A stretch of 64,000 bases of DNA, taken from Methanococcoides sp. Lineage in GTDB: Archaea > Halobacteriota > Methanosarcinia > Methanosarcinales > Methanosarcinaceae. The stretch covers positions 62,001 to 126,000 of the forward strand of contig JAIORD010000042.1 of assembly GCA_021108275.1 (NCBI GenBank). Direction: 5' to 3'. The position numbers were made by a program, and so were the translations under genes. Positions 54,315 to 64,000 of the stretch are shown piece after piece (the stretch's first letter is position 1; each line of letters starts with the position of its first letter). The notes under the pieces are model-generated. The model searched no databases. It was not told the origin of the DNA and saw only the letters and a program-made list of their open reading frames with translations.

Positions 54315-55469
54315 ATGAGCCCTTTGTCATTATCCAAAAGATCGGTCAATATTCCTCCGTTCTATGTGATGGAAGTTCTTGAAAGTGCACAGAAACTGGA
54401 ACATGAAGGTAAAGATGTGGTGCATCTTGAGATCGGAGAGCCGGACTTTCCAACAGCACCTCACATATGTGAGGCTGCTCACCAGGCTTTGACCTCATGC
54501 AAGACACGATATACTCACAGTCAGGGCATTTACGAACTTAGAACTGCGATAGTTGATGATTATAATAACCGGTTCGGACTCGACCTGATTCCCGAACAGG
54601 TGCTTGTAACTTCCGGTACCAGTCCTGCTCTTATGCTCAGTTTCATGGCCCTTCTGGACCAGGGCGATAAAGTACTACTTCCGAATCCGCATTATGCTTG
54701 TTATCCGAATTTTGCGACAGCTCTTGGTTCTGTTCCCAGTTTTGCATATACTTCTGAGGAGAACGGGTTCGGGCTGACACCGGAACTGGTTTCCGAGAAT
54801 ATGGAAGAAGATACGAAAGCCATCCTTGTGAACAGTCCTTCAAATCCCACGGGCTATGTCATGTCTTCAAGGGAGATGCAGGGTATCGCTGAGGTGGCTG
54901 GGGATGTTCCTATCATCTCGGATGAGATATATCAGGGGCTTGTGTATGAGGGCGAGGACCACAGCATCCTTGAATATACTGAGAATGCGTTCGTTCTGAA
55001 CGGTTTTTCAAAGAAGTACTGTATGACAGGCTGGCGGCTTGGTTATTTGATAGCTCCGCCTGATTGTATGAGGGTGTTGCAGAAATTACAGCAGAACTTC
55101 TTTATCTGTGCCAATAGCTTCGTTCAGGAGGCAGGTATTGCTGCCCTGGAAGGCCCACAGGACCATGTGGATAAGATGGTGGCCACCTATGATGAGCGCA
55201 GGAAGTATCTTCTGAAACGCCTGAAGGATATAGGGTTCAATATAGGGTACGAGCCAAAGGGTGCTTTCTATGTTCTTGCCGATGCACGTGAGTTCGGTTC
55301 TGATTCTCTGGAGATGAGCCGCAGGATACTGAACGAAGCGGGGGTGGCTGTGACACCGGGAATTGACTTTGGCAGCGGTGCGGAAGGTTATATCAGATTT
55401 TCGTATGCGAACAGCCTTGAGAATATCGAGGAAGGTATCAGAAGGCTCGATGGTTTTTTGAATGGATGA
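54315..55469 (+). CDS. Class I/II PLP-dependent aminotransferase
   Basis: A 384-residue fold-type I aminotransferase, AspC/aromatic-type. Conserved parts are HLEIGEPDFPTAPHI, TSGTSPALML, NSPSNPTGYVMS, SDEIYQGLVYEGE and the PLP lysine in NGFSKKYCMTGWRLGYLIAPP, with the substrate-carboxylate arginine in EGYIRFSYANS. Probable role is aspartate, alanine or aromatic amino-acid transamination; specificity cannot be read from sequence. It follows gpgS on the same strand by 111 nt but shows no functional tie. Confidence 0.92.
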   Translation: MSPLSLSKRSVNIPPFYVMEVLESAQKLEHEGKDVVHLEIGEPDFPTAPHICEAAHQALTSCKTRYTHSQGIYELRTAIVDDYNNRFGLDLIPEQVLVTSGTSPALMLSFMALLDQGDKVLLPNPHYACYPNFATALGSVPSFAYTSEENGFGLTPELVSENMEEDTKAILVNSPSNPTGYVMSSREMQGIAEVAGDVPIISDEIYQGLVYEGEDHSILEYTENAFVLNGFSKKYCMTGWRLGYLIAPPDCMRVLQKLQQNFFICANSFVQEAGIAALEGPQDHVDKMVATYDERRKYLLKRLKDIGFNIGYEPKGAFYVLADAREFGSDSLEMSRRILNEAGVAVTPGIDFGSGAEGYIRFSYANSLENIEEGIRRLDGFLNG

Positions 55470-55729
55470 TTGCTGAAGGTCTAAGAATTAACGTAAAATA
55501 ATACAGAATAATTTGGAATGTTCCTGGGAATATTTCAGTGAATGTGCATCATATTTTGGTAATTGGAGCATATTAAAGACCTTAAATGTAAGAAGATGGG
55601 TTTCTCCAAAGGTACATTACATGAAGCAGAATGCTAAAGATGATAAGCCTTTTACTCTCAATGCTCATGTGAGGGAGAGATTGGAGAATTGGAAAAAATA
55701 ATATATATTGCCACATGTATTATAATCAA
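55470..55729. other. AT-rich gap with a possible short frame
   Basis: A 26-codon frame (55621-55701, MKQNAKDDKPFTLNAHVRER...) has AAAGGT 7 nt before its ATG. It is too short to assign and may be the end of a lost gene. Nothing else is recognised. Confidence 0.3.
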
Positions 55730-55879
55730 ATGACGCCTACCGAAAGGGTAAAAACAGCAATGAATCTCAAAGAGCCTGACAAAATCCCACCATATAACCC
55801 TTGCAGTTGGGAAATAACTTGGCCGGTGATGGAAAGAAGAAACTTGGATCTTGTGAAAAAAATAGATAAGTGGGATTAA
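55730..55879 (+). pseudogene. N-terminal fragment of a uroporphyrinogen decarboxylase-family (corrinoid methyltransferase-like) gene
   Basis: A 49-codon frame reading MTPTERVKTAMNLKEPDKIP, then PYNPCSWEITWPVMERRNLDLVKKIDKWD and stop. The beginning matches the usual start of UroD-family proteins, including methanogen MtaA/MtbA-like methyltransferases (MTPRERV..AL....PDR.P). Such proteins are about 340 residues, so only the first seventh remains. It ends 50 nt before the GT4 gene, which suggests that insertion of the GT4 segment truncated it. Confidence 0.6.
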
Positions 55880-55928
55880 TTGATTGAAGGGATTAATACA
55901 GATCAATCATTTTCAAGGGAGGGATTAT

Positions 55929-57512
55929 ATAAACATATTATTTTGGCATGGATATTATCTTCATGGAAGCGGGAGCAATATTTTTGCTCTAAATATTTCC
56001 AGAGAACTTTCAAAGCAACATAGGGTATTTCTCTTTTCTCAGGAAAATAACTTTGAATATATTGAAGGGGTGAAAAATTTCATCACATTGGATGAAAGAG
56101 GAGATACAAAAGATGAAAGAAGTTTTTCATCAACCGGTTTTACAGCTGTCAGACCACATATAGGAGAACTGTTGCCGGTTTTCGTATACGATGATTACGA
56201 AGGATTCAAGGTTAAGATCACTCCTGACCTAACTAATGAGGAGCTGGAAAGATACATTGAGCATAATGTGATTTCCTTAGTATCCTTCATAGAGAAAAAT
56301 AATGTGGATATAATATATGCCAATCACTTTGCCATCGCACCTTATATAATGAAAAAAGTTAAAGAGATCACAGGTACCTCCTATATCATTATCGGTCATG
56401 GAAGTTCACTTAATTATACTGTGGCAAAAGATGAAAGGTATATGGAACTTTCCTATGAAGGGTTCTTAGATGCCGAGAGTATCGTAATCCAAAGTGAATA
56501 CATAAAAAAAAGATGTAAAGAAGTATATGGAAAATACAAAAGTTTCTTTGATGGGCCTAAGATAAAAATAGTCCCTGCAGGAGTAAACTTAGAGCAATTC
56601 AAAACCAATTTCACAAAGGAGCAGTTCAATGAAATTGCCAGACGTAAAGTTCTATCTTCAAAAGGGACCACTTCACTGGTAAACAAAATCCTTTTTGAAA
56701 AAGCACAGAGTGAAACTTGTATAGAAAATCTCTATGAGCTAATTTTAGATACTGAGAAAAATGCTGATTACAGGGAGTTTGATAGGGATTTGGTAGAGAA
56801 AATCCCGGAAATAGGGGAAGATGAAAAGGGTATATGTTATGTGGGGAAGCTCATTATCTCCAAGGGAGTACAGCTTCTTATTATGAGCCTCCCGTACATA
56901 TTCCGTGAGTCCCCTAAAACGGTTGTTAGTATAATAGGTTATGGTAAATTCCGTTATCCCTTGGAACTCCTTTCAAATGCGCTGATCTCGGGAAACAAAA
57001 ACCTTGTTGAGATGATCATTGAAAACGGTAGGTATCTGGAAAACGGACATGAAAAAGAGCCGCTTGAATTATGCAAAGAATTCTGGGAAAAATTAAGGGA
57101 AAATGGAAAAATAAACGAGTACATGGAACTTGCATCTAGAATCCCAAAGGATAAGGTGGTATTTACCGGGAAGCTGGATCACGATACACTGCCGTATATA
57201 CTGCAACAAAATCACATGATAATTATCCCTTCCATATTCCCTGAATCATTTGGAATGGTTTGCGCCGAAGGGATGGCTCTAGGACTTGTTCCAGTAACTA
57301 TGAATCATTCCGGGCTTAAGGAGGTCATCCCCTTTGAGGACAACTTGGTGGATTTGGATGAAAATGTGATCGAATCACTGACAGCCAAAGTAAACCTTAA
57401 CCTGAAAAAACTTAAAGAGGATATGAATCTTCCACACCGCTTTATAGAAGAGGGGCATAAGTACTCATTTGAAGAGGTTGCAAATAATATTTTAAAACTC
57501 TACACCCCCTGA
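55929..57512 (+). CDS. Family 4 glycosyltransferase, apparent ATA start
   Basis: A 527-residue GT-B enzyme. The first strand and glycine loop are NILFWHGYYLHGSGSNIFALNISREL, right at the predicted N-terminus. IYANHFAIAPYIMKKV and IIGHGSSLNYT follow. The C-terminal donor domain begins near KGICYVGKLIISKGVQLL and contains the retaining-GT E-x7-E motif in FPESFGMVCAEGMALGLVPV. About 60 residues between the domains form a helical insert. AGGGAGGG (55916-55923) has its GGAGG core 6 nt before ATA at 55929; the only conventional upstream start is TTG at 55884, lacking a Shine-Dalgarno and adding foreign residues. Isolated in AT-rich DNA; possible transfer. Confidence 0.85.
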   Translation: MNILFWHGYYLHGSGSNIFALNISRELSKQHRVFLFSQENNFEYIEGVKNFITLDERGDTKDERSFSSTGFTAVRPHIGELLPVFVYDDYEGFKVKITPDLTNEELERYIEHNVISLVSFIEKNNVDIIYANHFAIAPYIMKKVKEITGTSYIIIGHGSSLNYTVAKDERYMELSYEGFLDAESIVIQSEYIKKRCKEVYGKYKSFFDGPKIKIVPAGVNLEQFKTNFTKEQFNEIARRKVLSSKGTTSLVNKILFEKAQSETCIENLYELILDTEKNADYREFDRDLVEKIPEIGEDEKGICYVGKLIISKGVQLLIMSLPYIFRESPKTVVSIIGYGKFRYPLELLSNALISGNKNLVEMIIENGRYLENGHEKEPLELCKEFWEKLRENGKINEYMELASRIPKDKVVFTGKLDHDTLPYILQQNHMIIIPSIFPESFGMVCAEGMALGLVPVTMNHSGLKEVIPFEDNLVDLDENVIESLTAKVNLNLKKLKEDMNLPHRFIEEGHKYSFEEVANNILKLYTP

Positions 57513-58009
57513 ATATGAAGGATGTAACTAATAGGATGTAGATTGTGAAAAGCGCTTCAAAGCCAGGAGTTTGTTCAGGTACTTAGCAGATATATTCTTT
57601 TGGCTCTGTAGAAATCCTCAACCAAACTAAACACATAATCTTGACATACCTATCAAGATTGTGTATCAATTATTTTATCTTCACTTCTTTACTTGATTTC
57701 TATACTTCCTTGTACAAAGACTCTCCCTATATTTCTACTCTGAGACCTAGGAAGAGATTTTAGTAAGACTTACTTAAAATATGCTGTAAGAAAACGGACC
57801 TTACTAGGCATCAATTATTCGAAAGTTTTAGGAGTTGCCTTTTCGTACTTTCCCTATATCCCCTTTTTTTAGTGCGAGGGATAAGATTCGAACTCTTTTA
57901 CCTAGTACAGTACAACATACCTTAAATATGGGGTATGTTTTCACCCAAGAATTTAAACCGCATGAATTGTCTGGAATTAAATTTAGAACGATTCGAATCA
58001 AATTAAAAG
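57513..58009. repeat. AT-rich gap with IS-like end and hairpins
   Basis: No gene is supported. GGCTCTGTAGAAATCCTCAA (57602-57621) resembles GGCTCTATAAAAATCCTTAA at 63819-63838, differing only by transitions, and may be an insertion-sequence end. A hairpin at 57631-57664 pairs AATCTTGA with TCAAGATT, extended by ACAC/GTGT. A second palindrome pairs AACATACC (57914-57921) with GGTATGTT (57932-57939). Confidence 0.45.
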
Positions 58010-58051
58010 CAATAAATAAAAAAAGAAGTTCGTATGCAACAAACGCATACG
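58010..58051 (-). terminator. Terminator of the carA-carB-argG operon
   Basis: On the minus strand CGTATGC (58051-58045) pairs with GCATACG (58037-58031) over a 7-nt loop and a T-rich tract follows, 13 nt after the argG stop. Confidence 0.75.
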
Positions 58052-58063
58052 AGTATAATATTA

Positions 58064-59251
58064 TTAGTTCTTGACTACGAATTTTCTGTACAGGCGTGCC
58101 TGGAATCCGTGATATTTAGCAAACCCTTCAGCATCCTTCTGGTCGATGCTTGTGCCATCAAAGGATACAAGTTCTTCTGAGTAAAGAGCATACGGGGATG
58201 TCCTTGCAAGAACGAGGACGCTACCTTTGAAGAGCTTCATTGTTACTGTACCTGCGACACGTTCCTGTGTCTTGTCAATGAACGCATTGAGGTCATCGTA
58301 GAGTGGTTCGTCCACGAGGCCGTAGTATGCAAGCTCAGACCACTGTTCATCAACTGCTGACTTGAACTTGAGCTCTGCACGGGTAAGCACGAGCTTTTCG
58401 AGGTCTTTGTGTGCTGCAAGCAGAACTGTTGCTGCAGGATGTTCGTAGTTCTCACGTGCCTTGAGTCCGAGAACACGGTCCTCGATCATGTCGGTACGAC
58501 CTACGCCGTGTGTTCCTGCAATGATGTTCATCTTCTCGATAAGTTCGACACCGCCGAGCTTCTGGCCATCAAGGGATACAGGTACACCGTTCTCGAATCC
58601 GATTTCAATGATCTGTGGTGCATCAGGTGCATCTTCCGGAGCTGTGGTCCATTTGTATATCTCTTCAGGAGGGATATATCCCGGGTCTTCGAGCTTTCCG
58701 CCTTCAATGCTTCTGCTCCAGATGTTCTCATCAACGCTCCATGGCTTTGCAGTGGTGACTCCCACAGGTATGCCATGTTCTTTAGCGTATTCGATCTCCC
58801 ATTCACGGGTGAGGTTCATCTCTCTCATGGGTGCGATGACATCCATGTCGGTGAGCCTGAACACTGCCTCAAAACGAAGCTGGTCGTTACCTTTGCCGGT
58901 GCAACCGTGTGCAAGTGCAACTGCGCCTTCCTGTTCTGCGATCTCCACTACCTTCTTGGCGATGAGTGGGCGTGCAATGGATGTTCCCATTACATAGCCT
59001 TCGTAGTCGCCGTTAGCTCGGATAAGCGGGAAGATATAGTCGTTCACGAACTCTTCGCGAACATCAAGTGTGAAGTGCTTGTCACTGATCTTCTGTGCTT
59101 TCTCTTCTGCCTGTGCGACATCTTCCTTTGGCTGTCCCACATCAACTGCTACTGTAATTACTTCATCGTATCCGTATTCTTCCTTGAGGAGGGGGATACA
59201 GATAGATGTGTCAAGTCCTCCGGAATACGCGAGTGCTACTTTCTTTGACAT
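58064..59251 (-). CDS. argG: Argininosuccinate synthase
   Basis: Ligates citrulline and aspartate with ATP in arginine synthesis. The 395 residues open with the PP-loop [17 protein letters not shown]. Further family motifs are [14 protein letters not shown], the citrulline/aspartate-binding [22 protein letters not shown] and [28 protein letters not shown] precedes the ATG. It lies 25 nt after carB on the same strand and is the last gene before the terminator, so carbamoyl phosphate supply and arginine synthesis are co-expressed. Confidence 0.97.
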   Translation of the reverse strand: MSKKVALAYSGGLDTSICIPLLKEEYGYDEVITVAVDVGQPKEDVAQAEEKAQKISDKHFTLDVREEFVNDYIFPLIRANGDYEGYVMGTSIARPLIAKKVVEIAEQEGAVALAHGCTGKGNDQLRFEAVFRLTDMDVIAPMREMNLTREWEIEYAKEHGIPVGVTTAKPWSVDENIWSRSIEGGKLEDPGYIPPEEIYKWTTAPEDAPDAPQIIEIGFENGVPVSLDGQKLGGVELIEKMNIIAGTHGVGRTDMIEDRVLGLKARENYEHPAATVLLAAHKDLEKLVLTRAELKFKSAVDEQWSELAYYGLVDEPLYDDLNAFIDKTQERVAGTVTMKLFKGSVLVLARTSPYALYSEELVSFDGTSIDQKDAEGFAKYHGFQARLYRKFVVKN

Positions 59252-59276
59252 GATATTGTTTCCTTGTGATTGATGA

Positions 59277-62200
59277 TTAGTTCTTGATCTCTTTGTGATA
59301 TTCGTTGATGGACTTGATGGTTATCTCACCTGTTTTCATAGATGTGATAGCATCAGCGGCTGCTTTTGCTGCCTGTATGGTGGTGATGTATGGCACCTTG
59401 AAGTCCACTGCAGCACGGCGGATATTGAACCCGTCCTTTCGTGACTGGCTTCCTGTTGGAGTGTTCACGATAAGTCCTACCTCATCCCTGCGCAACATGT
59501 CTATGACGTTAGGACTGCCTTCGTGCAACTTCATGACCGCTTCCATGTTGATACCTTTCTCTGCCAGGTAGTTCGCGGTCCCTTTGGTACCTATGAGCTT
59601 AAGTCCGGCATCCTGCATCTTCTTTGCAATCTCGACAAACTCTTCCCTGTCTGCTTCCTTTATGGACATGAAAACATATCCGCTAAGTGGCAACAGGTTA
59701 TCTGCACTGAGCTGTGCCTTGAAGAACGCACGTCCGAAATCATAGTCTATGCCCATTACCTCTCCGGTACTCTTCATCTCCGGACCAAGGACCGGGTCAG
59801 CTCCAGGCAATTTATCGAATGGCAAGAGTACTTCCTTGACGGAATAGTGCTCGACATGTAACTCGTCCTGCTTTGCATATCCCATTTCTTCAAGGGAGTG
59901 ACCGATGATGACCTGTGCAGCGATCTTGGCAAGTGGAAGTCCCACTGCTTTTGATACGAATGGAATTGTTCGGCTGGAACGAGGGTTCGCTTCAAGCACG
60001 TAGACCTTTCCGTCCTGTTCTGCCATCTGAATGTTGATAAGCCCTATTACGTTGAGTGATAGTGCTATCTTGCGTGTGTAGTCACGTACTGTCTGAAGGG
60101 TTTCTTCTGACAGATAACGTGGCGGGATGACACAAGCTGAGTCACCTGAGTGTACGCCGGCTTCTTCGATGTGCTCCATTATCGCACCGATAAGCACGTC
60201 TTTGCCGTCACAGACCGCATCCACATCTATCTCGACCGCACCTTCAAGGAAGTCATCGATGAGTACTGGCTGTTCAGGGGATACGCGTACTGCTTCCCTC
60301 ATGTAGCGTTCGAGATCATTTTGCTCATAGACGATCTCCATTGCACGTCCGCCGAGTACGTATGATGGCCTGACAAGTACCGGATATCCAATACGGTTGG
60401 CTATCTCGATGGCATCTTCCTGTGAGGTCGCATAACCGGCTTCAGGCTGTGCAACACCGAGCTCGCTCATCATCAGGTTGAACTTTTCCCTGTTCTCTGC
60501 CATATCGATGTCCTCAGGGGATGTTCCCATGATGATTGTGTCGAGGTCAGTACGGCGTGCGAGTTCCTTCTGGAGAGGTAGTGCAAGATTGACAGAGGTC
60601 TGTCCACCGAACTGTACCAGTACACCATAAGGTTTCTCACGCTCGATTATGTTCATGACATCCTCGAGTGTAAGCGGTTCAAAGAACAGTTTGTCAGAGG
60701 TGTCGTAATCGGTTGAAACGGTTTCAGGATTGTTGTTCACGATGTGTGCTTCAATTCCATCTTCACGGATAGCTGTCACAGCATGGACAGTACAGTAATC
60801 GAACTCGATACCCTGACCGATGCGTATAGGACCTGCACCGAGGATGAGGATCTTCTTCCTGTCGGTTGGGACATCCTCGCACATCGATTCATAGCATGAA
60901 TAATAGTAAGGTGTCTCTGCAGCGAATTCCGCAGCACAGGTATCGACCATCTTGTAGGTCGAGATGAGGTCGTTAGCACGGCGTAGATCGTTGATCTCTT
61001 CGCGGCTCTTTCCTGTCATTTCTCCGATGCGTTCATCTGTGAATCCCAGGCGTTTCGCTTCTGTTAGGAGAGCGATATCAGGCTCGCCTGCGAAAAGTTC
61101 TGCTGCAAGCTTCTTTTCCATCTTGACGATGTTGTCTATCTTCTCAATGAAGAAGACATCTATACCGCTGAGTTCGGAAACTTCCTCTATGCTCATTCCG
61201 GTATTAAGGGCATGGAAGATTACGAACAGCCTTTCGCTTGTAGGGGTCTTCAAAAGGGTGATGACCTCTGCCTGTTCCCATGTCTTGTTGCCGAACTTCA
61301 TATCGATGTCAAGGGACCTGACCGCCTTCTGAAGTGATTCCTCGATGGTACGTCCGATGGACATTACTTCACCGGTACTCTTCATAGCGGTGGTGAGTGT
61401 CTTGTCAGCGGTGACGAACTTGTCGAATGGCCATCTTGGGATCTTTGTGACAATGTAATCGATGGTAGGTTCAAAGGATGCAGGTGTCTTCTTGGTGACA
61501 TCATTGAGTATCTCGTCAAGTGTCATTCCAATTGCGATCTTCGCTGTGACCCTTGCTATAGGATATCCGGTCGCTTTTGAAGCGAGAGCGGATGATCTTG
61601 AGATACGTGGATTCACTTCCACGATCCTGTATTCGCCATCCTTAGCAGCGAACTGGATGTTACATCCACCTTCAATGTCGAGAGCACGTATGATCTTTAT
61701 AGCTGCTGTACGAAGCATCTGGTGTTCGATGTCGTTAAGCGTCTGGGAAGGTGTCACTACAATGGATTCGCCTGTGTGAACTCCCATCGGGTCAAGGTTC
61801 TCCATGTTACAGATAACGATACAGGTATCGTTGGAGTCACGCATGACCTCGTATTCGAATTCCTTCCATCCTAGAACGCTTTCCTCTATGAGAACCTGAT
61901 TTATCCTGCTGCGGCGCAGGCCTCTTTCGGATATCTCGAGAAGCTGTTCTCTTGTGTATGCGATACCGCCACCGGCACCTCCAAGGGTGTATGCGGGGCG
62001 TATGATAAGGGGTAATCCGAGCTCATCGATGATCGCTTCAGCTTCTTTAAGTGTGGAAACTGCCACACTTCTAGGCACTTTCTCACCGATGGCTTCCATC
62101 TTGTTCTTGAAGAGCTCACGGTCCTCGGTGTTCTTGATAGCTTCAAGGGATGTTCCAAGCAGTTCCACATTGAACTTCTCGAACACACCCATCTCAGCAA

Positions 62201-62504
62201 GCTCACTTGTAAGGTTAAGGCCTGTCTGACCGCCGATACCTGCAATGATGCTGTCAGGTCTTTCCTTCTCGATGATCTTGGCGATTATCTTTGCTTCAAG
62301 TGGTTCGATGTAAACAGCATCTGCCATTTCCGGATCTGTCATGATAGTTGCCGGATTGGAGTTTACAAGGACTACTTTGTATCCTTCTTCTCTCAATGAC
62401 CTGCAAGCCTGAGTTCCGGAGAAATCGAATTCTGCTGCTTGTCCGATCATTATCGGACCGGAGCCTATGAGCAGGATCTTCTTAATATCGTTTCGTTTTG
62501 CCAT
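59277..62504 (-). CDS. carB: Carbamoyl-phosphate synthase, large subunit
   Basis: A 1075-residue enzyme with two homologous halves, each an ATP-grasp synthetase: [30 protein letters not shown] starts the first and [27 protein letters not shown] the second (about residue 550). Oligomerisation and C-terminal allosteric MGS-like domains ([32 protein letters not shown]) complete it. It makes carbamoyl phosphate from bicarbonate, ammonia passed from CarA and two ATP. A single unsplit gene, unlike the divided carB of some methanogens. Its ATG overlaps the carA stop by one base, and AGGGTATA precedes it. Confidence 0.97.
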   Translation of the reverse strand: MAKRNDIKKILLIGSGPIMIGQAAEFDFSGTQACRSLREEGYKVVLVNSNPATIMTDPEMADAVYIEPLEAKIIAKIIEKERPDSIIAGIGGQTGLNLTSELAEMGVFEKFNVELLGTSLEAIKNTEDRELFKNKMEAIGEKVPRSVAVSTLKEAEAIIDELGLPLIIRPAYTLGGAGGGIAYTREQLLEISERGLRRSRINQVLIEESVLGWKEFEYEVMRDSNDTCIVICNMENLDPMGVHTGESIVVTPSQTLNDIEHQMLRTAAIKIIRALDIEGGCNIQFAAKDGEYRIVEVNPRISRSSALASKATGYPIARVTAKIAIGMTLDEILNDVTKKTPASFEPTIDYIVTKIPRWPFDKFVTADKTLTTAMKSTGEVMSIGRTIEESLQKAVRSLDIDMKFGNKTWEQAEVITLLKTPTSERLFVIFHALNTGMSIEEVSELSGIDVFFIEKIDNIVKMEKKLAAELFAGEPDIALLTEAKRLGFTDERIGEMTGKSREEINDLRRANDLISTYKMVDTCAAEFAAETPYYYSCYESMCEDVPTDRKKILILGAGPIRIGQGIEFDYCTVHAVTAIREDGIEAHIVNNNPETVSTDYDTSDKLFFEPLTLEDVMNIIEREKPYGVLVQFGGQTSVNLALPLQKELARRTDLDTIIMGTSPEDIDMAENREKFNLMMSELGVAQPEAGYATSQEDAIEIANRIGYPVLVRPSYVLGGRAMEIVYEQNDLERYMREAVRVSPEQPVLIDDFLEGAVEIDVDAVCDGKDVLIGAIMEHIEEAGVHSGDSACVIPPRYLSEETLQTVRDYTRKIALSLNVIGLINIQMAEQDGKVYVLEANPRSSRTIPFVSKAVGLPLAKIAAQVIIGHSLEEMGYAKQDELHVEHYSVKEVLLPFDKLPGADPVLGPEMKSTGEVMGIDYDFGRAFFKAQLSADNLLPLSGYVFMSIKEADREEFVEIAKKMQDAGLKLIGTKGTANYLAEKGINMEAVMKLHEGSPNVIDMLRRDEVGLIVNTPTGSQSRKDGFNIRRAAVDFKVPYITTIQAAKAAADAITSMKTGEITIKSINEYHKEIKN

Positions 62505-63601
62505 TATACCCTGCCTCCCATAGCTTTCATTACTTTGCCAAAGAAGATCTTCTCTGTATCTCTTGGGCCAGCATGTGCTTCTGGATGATACTGAACACTG
62601 AATATATCGAGGTCCTTCTGCTCGATACCTTCCACGGTCCTGTCATTGGTGTTGACCTGTGTGACAGTTACATCGGTGTCATCGAAGGAATCCCCTTCCA
62701 CAGCGAATCCGTGGTTCTGTGATGTTATGTGTACAATTCCTGTTTCAAGGTCCTTGACCGGTTGGTTTGCTCCACGGTGTCCGAACTTGAGCTTGTATGT
62801 GTCAGCTCCAAGTGCCCTTGCAATGATCTGATGACCAAGGCATATTCCTGCAATAGGAACAGTTCCTGCCATTTCTTTTACTGCATCTATGGCTGCATTT
62901 GCATTCTGTGGGTCACCTGGTCCGTTGGACAGGAATAAAAGATCAGGATCAAATTCCTGAATTACAGAAGCGGGTGTAGTGGCTGGTACCACTGTTACAT
63001 CAATACCTCTGTTCAAAAGACTTGTAGAAATGTTCTTCTTCATTCCGAGGTCGATAAGTACTACATTTTTCTTGTCACCGGTATTGACCTGACTTTTTAT
63101 TGTGTAGGGCTCTTTACAGGTTACCCTTGAGATCAGGTCGAGACTGGATATATCCGGCTGCGCTCTTGCCAGCCTTACAGCCTCTTCACCATCGTCACTG
63201 CCATTGATAAGTGCAGCACGCATGGTACCATGCTCTCTAGTACCGATGGTAAGCATACGGGTATCGACACCGGATATTCCGGGCTTTCCCTCATCTTCCA
63301 TCAGCTTGTAGATACTACGCATGGATTGGTGGTGACTTGGAGACGGACATGCTTCCCTTACAACAAGGCCCTCAGCCTTTACACCGTCGGATTGGAAGGT
63401 CTCATCATTGACCCCATAATTTCCGATAAGAGGATATGTGAACATCAAGATCTGACCGCTATATGAAGGGTCTGTCAGTGATTCCTCATAACCAGTGTAC
63501 TGAGTAGTGAAAACAAGCTCTCCGCAAACGATACCTTCAGCACCGAAACCGGTACCTTTTAAAAATGTTCCATCTTCTAATCCTATTACCGCATTCATCA
63601 T
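62504..63601 (-). CDS. carA: Carbamoyl-phosphate synthase, small (glutaminase) subunit
   Basis: A 365-residue amidotransferase subunit that releases ammonia from glutamine for CarB. The N-terminal CPSase domain shows GEVVFTTxxTGYEE-like LVFTTQYTGYEESLTDPSY. The class I glutaminase domain has the nucleophile in GICLGHQIIARALG and the His-Glu pair in FSVQYHPEAHAGPRDT. First gene of the carA-carB-argG operon. The ATG pair at the start has only a weak AGGTTCAG upstream. Confidence 0.96.
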   Translation of the reverse strand: MMNAVIGLEDGTFLKGTGFGAEGIVCGELVFTTQYTGYEESLTDPSYSGQILMFTYPLIGNYGVNDETFQSDGVKAEGLVVREACPSPSHHQSMRSIYKLMEDEGKPGISGVDTRMLTIGTREHGTMRAALINGSDDGEEAVRLARAQPDISSLDLISRVTCKEPYTIKSQVNTGDKKNVVLIDLGMKKNISTSLLNRGIDVTVVPATTPASVIQEFDPDLLFLSNGPGDPQNANAAIDAVKEMAGTVPIAGICLGHQIIARALGADTYKLKFGHRGANQPVKDLETGIVHITSQNHGFAVEGDSFDDTDVTVTQVNTNDRTVEGIEQKDLDIFSVQYHPEAHAGPRDTEKIFFGKVMKAMGGRV

Positions 63602-63630
63602 CTGAACCTGCGATTAGATATCATGAATGG

Positions 63631-63638
63631 TTTATAAG
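63631..63638 (-). promoter_or_regulatory. TATA box of the car operon
   Basis: On the minus strand CTTATAAA lies about 30-37 nt before the carA ATG, giving a very short leader. A second TATA-like CTATAAATA is near 63655-63665. Confidence 0.45.
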
Positions 63639-63817
63639 GGTTATGATGGATTTGTCTATTTATAGGTGTGTTGTGTGAAATATTGAGGGGGTGTGGGACA
63701 GATGAAATATATATGTGTCTCGATGATCTTCGAGTTGTATTTTTGTTCGGATTAACATAACTATGAACACTGATAAAATTTTGATTGTAATATTTAGGTT
63801 CTAAAAATGTTAATTAA

Positions 63818-63937
63818 TGGCTCTATAAAAATCCTTAATCCTAATTTTAAGTTTGACAAAAAGAGGAAATGTTAAATTTAAACGACTTCCGGTTAAATAT
63901 AAGCCATAAATAAAGATTAACGCGAGCAATAGAGCCA
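63818..63937. repeat. Small element with inverted terminal repeats (possible MITE or IS remnant)
   Basis: TGGCTCTAT (63818-63826) is matched in inverse orientation by ATAGAGCCA (63929-63937), and TTAATC sits inside each end at a similar distance. The 120-nt interior is AT-rich and codes for nothing recognisable. The left end resembles the sequence at 57601-57622. The rest of the gap (63639-63817 and 63938-64000) shows nothing. Confidence 0.5.
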
Positions 63938-64000
63938 CGATTAAGTTTAAAATTTTTACATTAGGAATGTAACAATTAAGTACCCTTCACGATTCAATTA

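Noticed and set aside
57878-57905. tRNA T-arm-like sequence (GATTCGAAC) suggesting a tRNA gene or attachment site
   Set aside because: No acceptor, D or anticodon arm can be built on either strand; the short symmetric match is probably chance.
57835-58074. 79-codon plus-strand frame before argG
   Set aside because: It runs across palindromes and the argG terminator, has no ribosome site and no recognisable composition.

Overview
The window reads as chromosome of a methylotrophic methanogenic archaeon of the Methanosarcinaceae, most like Methanococcoides or a close relative. The signs are an archaeal-type topoisomerase I, an Lhr-family helicase with an Mre11-like partner, a PEF-CTERM surface protein with an archaeosortase, PGF-pre-PGF and cohesin/dockerin surface proteins, and a glucosylglycerate pair (GpgS/GpgP) of the kind characterised in Methanococcoides burtonii. 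Genus is an inference; no rRNA gene, tRNA gene or CRISPR array was seen.

Layout. 1-12.3 kb: housekeeping and amino-acid genes: the 3' end of a serpin, thiC, a universal stress protein, topA, a nitroreductase, then ilvB-ilvN-ilvC with a leuA/cimA-type synthase upstream, and an M42 aminopeptidase. 12.4-33.4 kb: a cell-surface and glycan island. It holds a PEF-CTERM protein, a DUF1616 membrane protein, an M48-like protein with a damaged zinc motif, a minus-strand operon (ACP, AMP-forming ligase, WbpG-like amidotransferase, NadE-like ligase, SDR), a GNAT-type protein, an archaeosortase, and a plus-strand series (polysaccharide deacetylase, two FemAB-like transferases, DegT aminotransferase, DUF354 protein, flippase, GT2, membrane GT). 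33.6 kb: malate dehydrogenase. 35.3-43.8 kb: exported beta-helix, dockerin and cohesin proteins and a second DUF354 protein. 44.1-50 kb: a tightly overlapped membrane/coiled-coil protein, phosphoesterase, Lhr and adenine deaminase series. 50.1-55.5 kb: glucosylglycerate synthesis and a possible turnover hydrolase, then an aminotransferase. 55.5-58 kb: AT-rich accessory DNA with gene remnants and a GT4 glycosyltransferase. 58-63.6 kb: carA-carB-argG.

How they may work together. The island combines an archaeosortase with the partner types known from bacterial exosortase A loci (AMP ligase, ACP, FemAB, polysaccharide deacetylase, glycosyltransferases), which suggests a route that builds, exports and attaches an acylated or amidated surface glycan. 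Downstream, one exported protein carries a dockerin, one a cohesin plus dockerin, and one a cohesin plus a C-terminal membrane segment. This is enough in principle for a small anchored scaffold on the cell surface.

The most unexpected pattern is at gene starts. Four genes (leuA-like, M48-like, anchored cohesin, GT4) have a strong Shine-Dalgarno sequence and the family's expected N-terminus in an open frame, but the codon 5-6 nt after the Shine-Dalgarno is TTA, ATT, ATA and ATA. None has an ATG, GTG or TTG at the right place.
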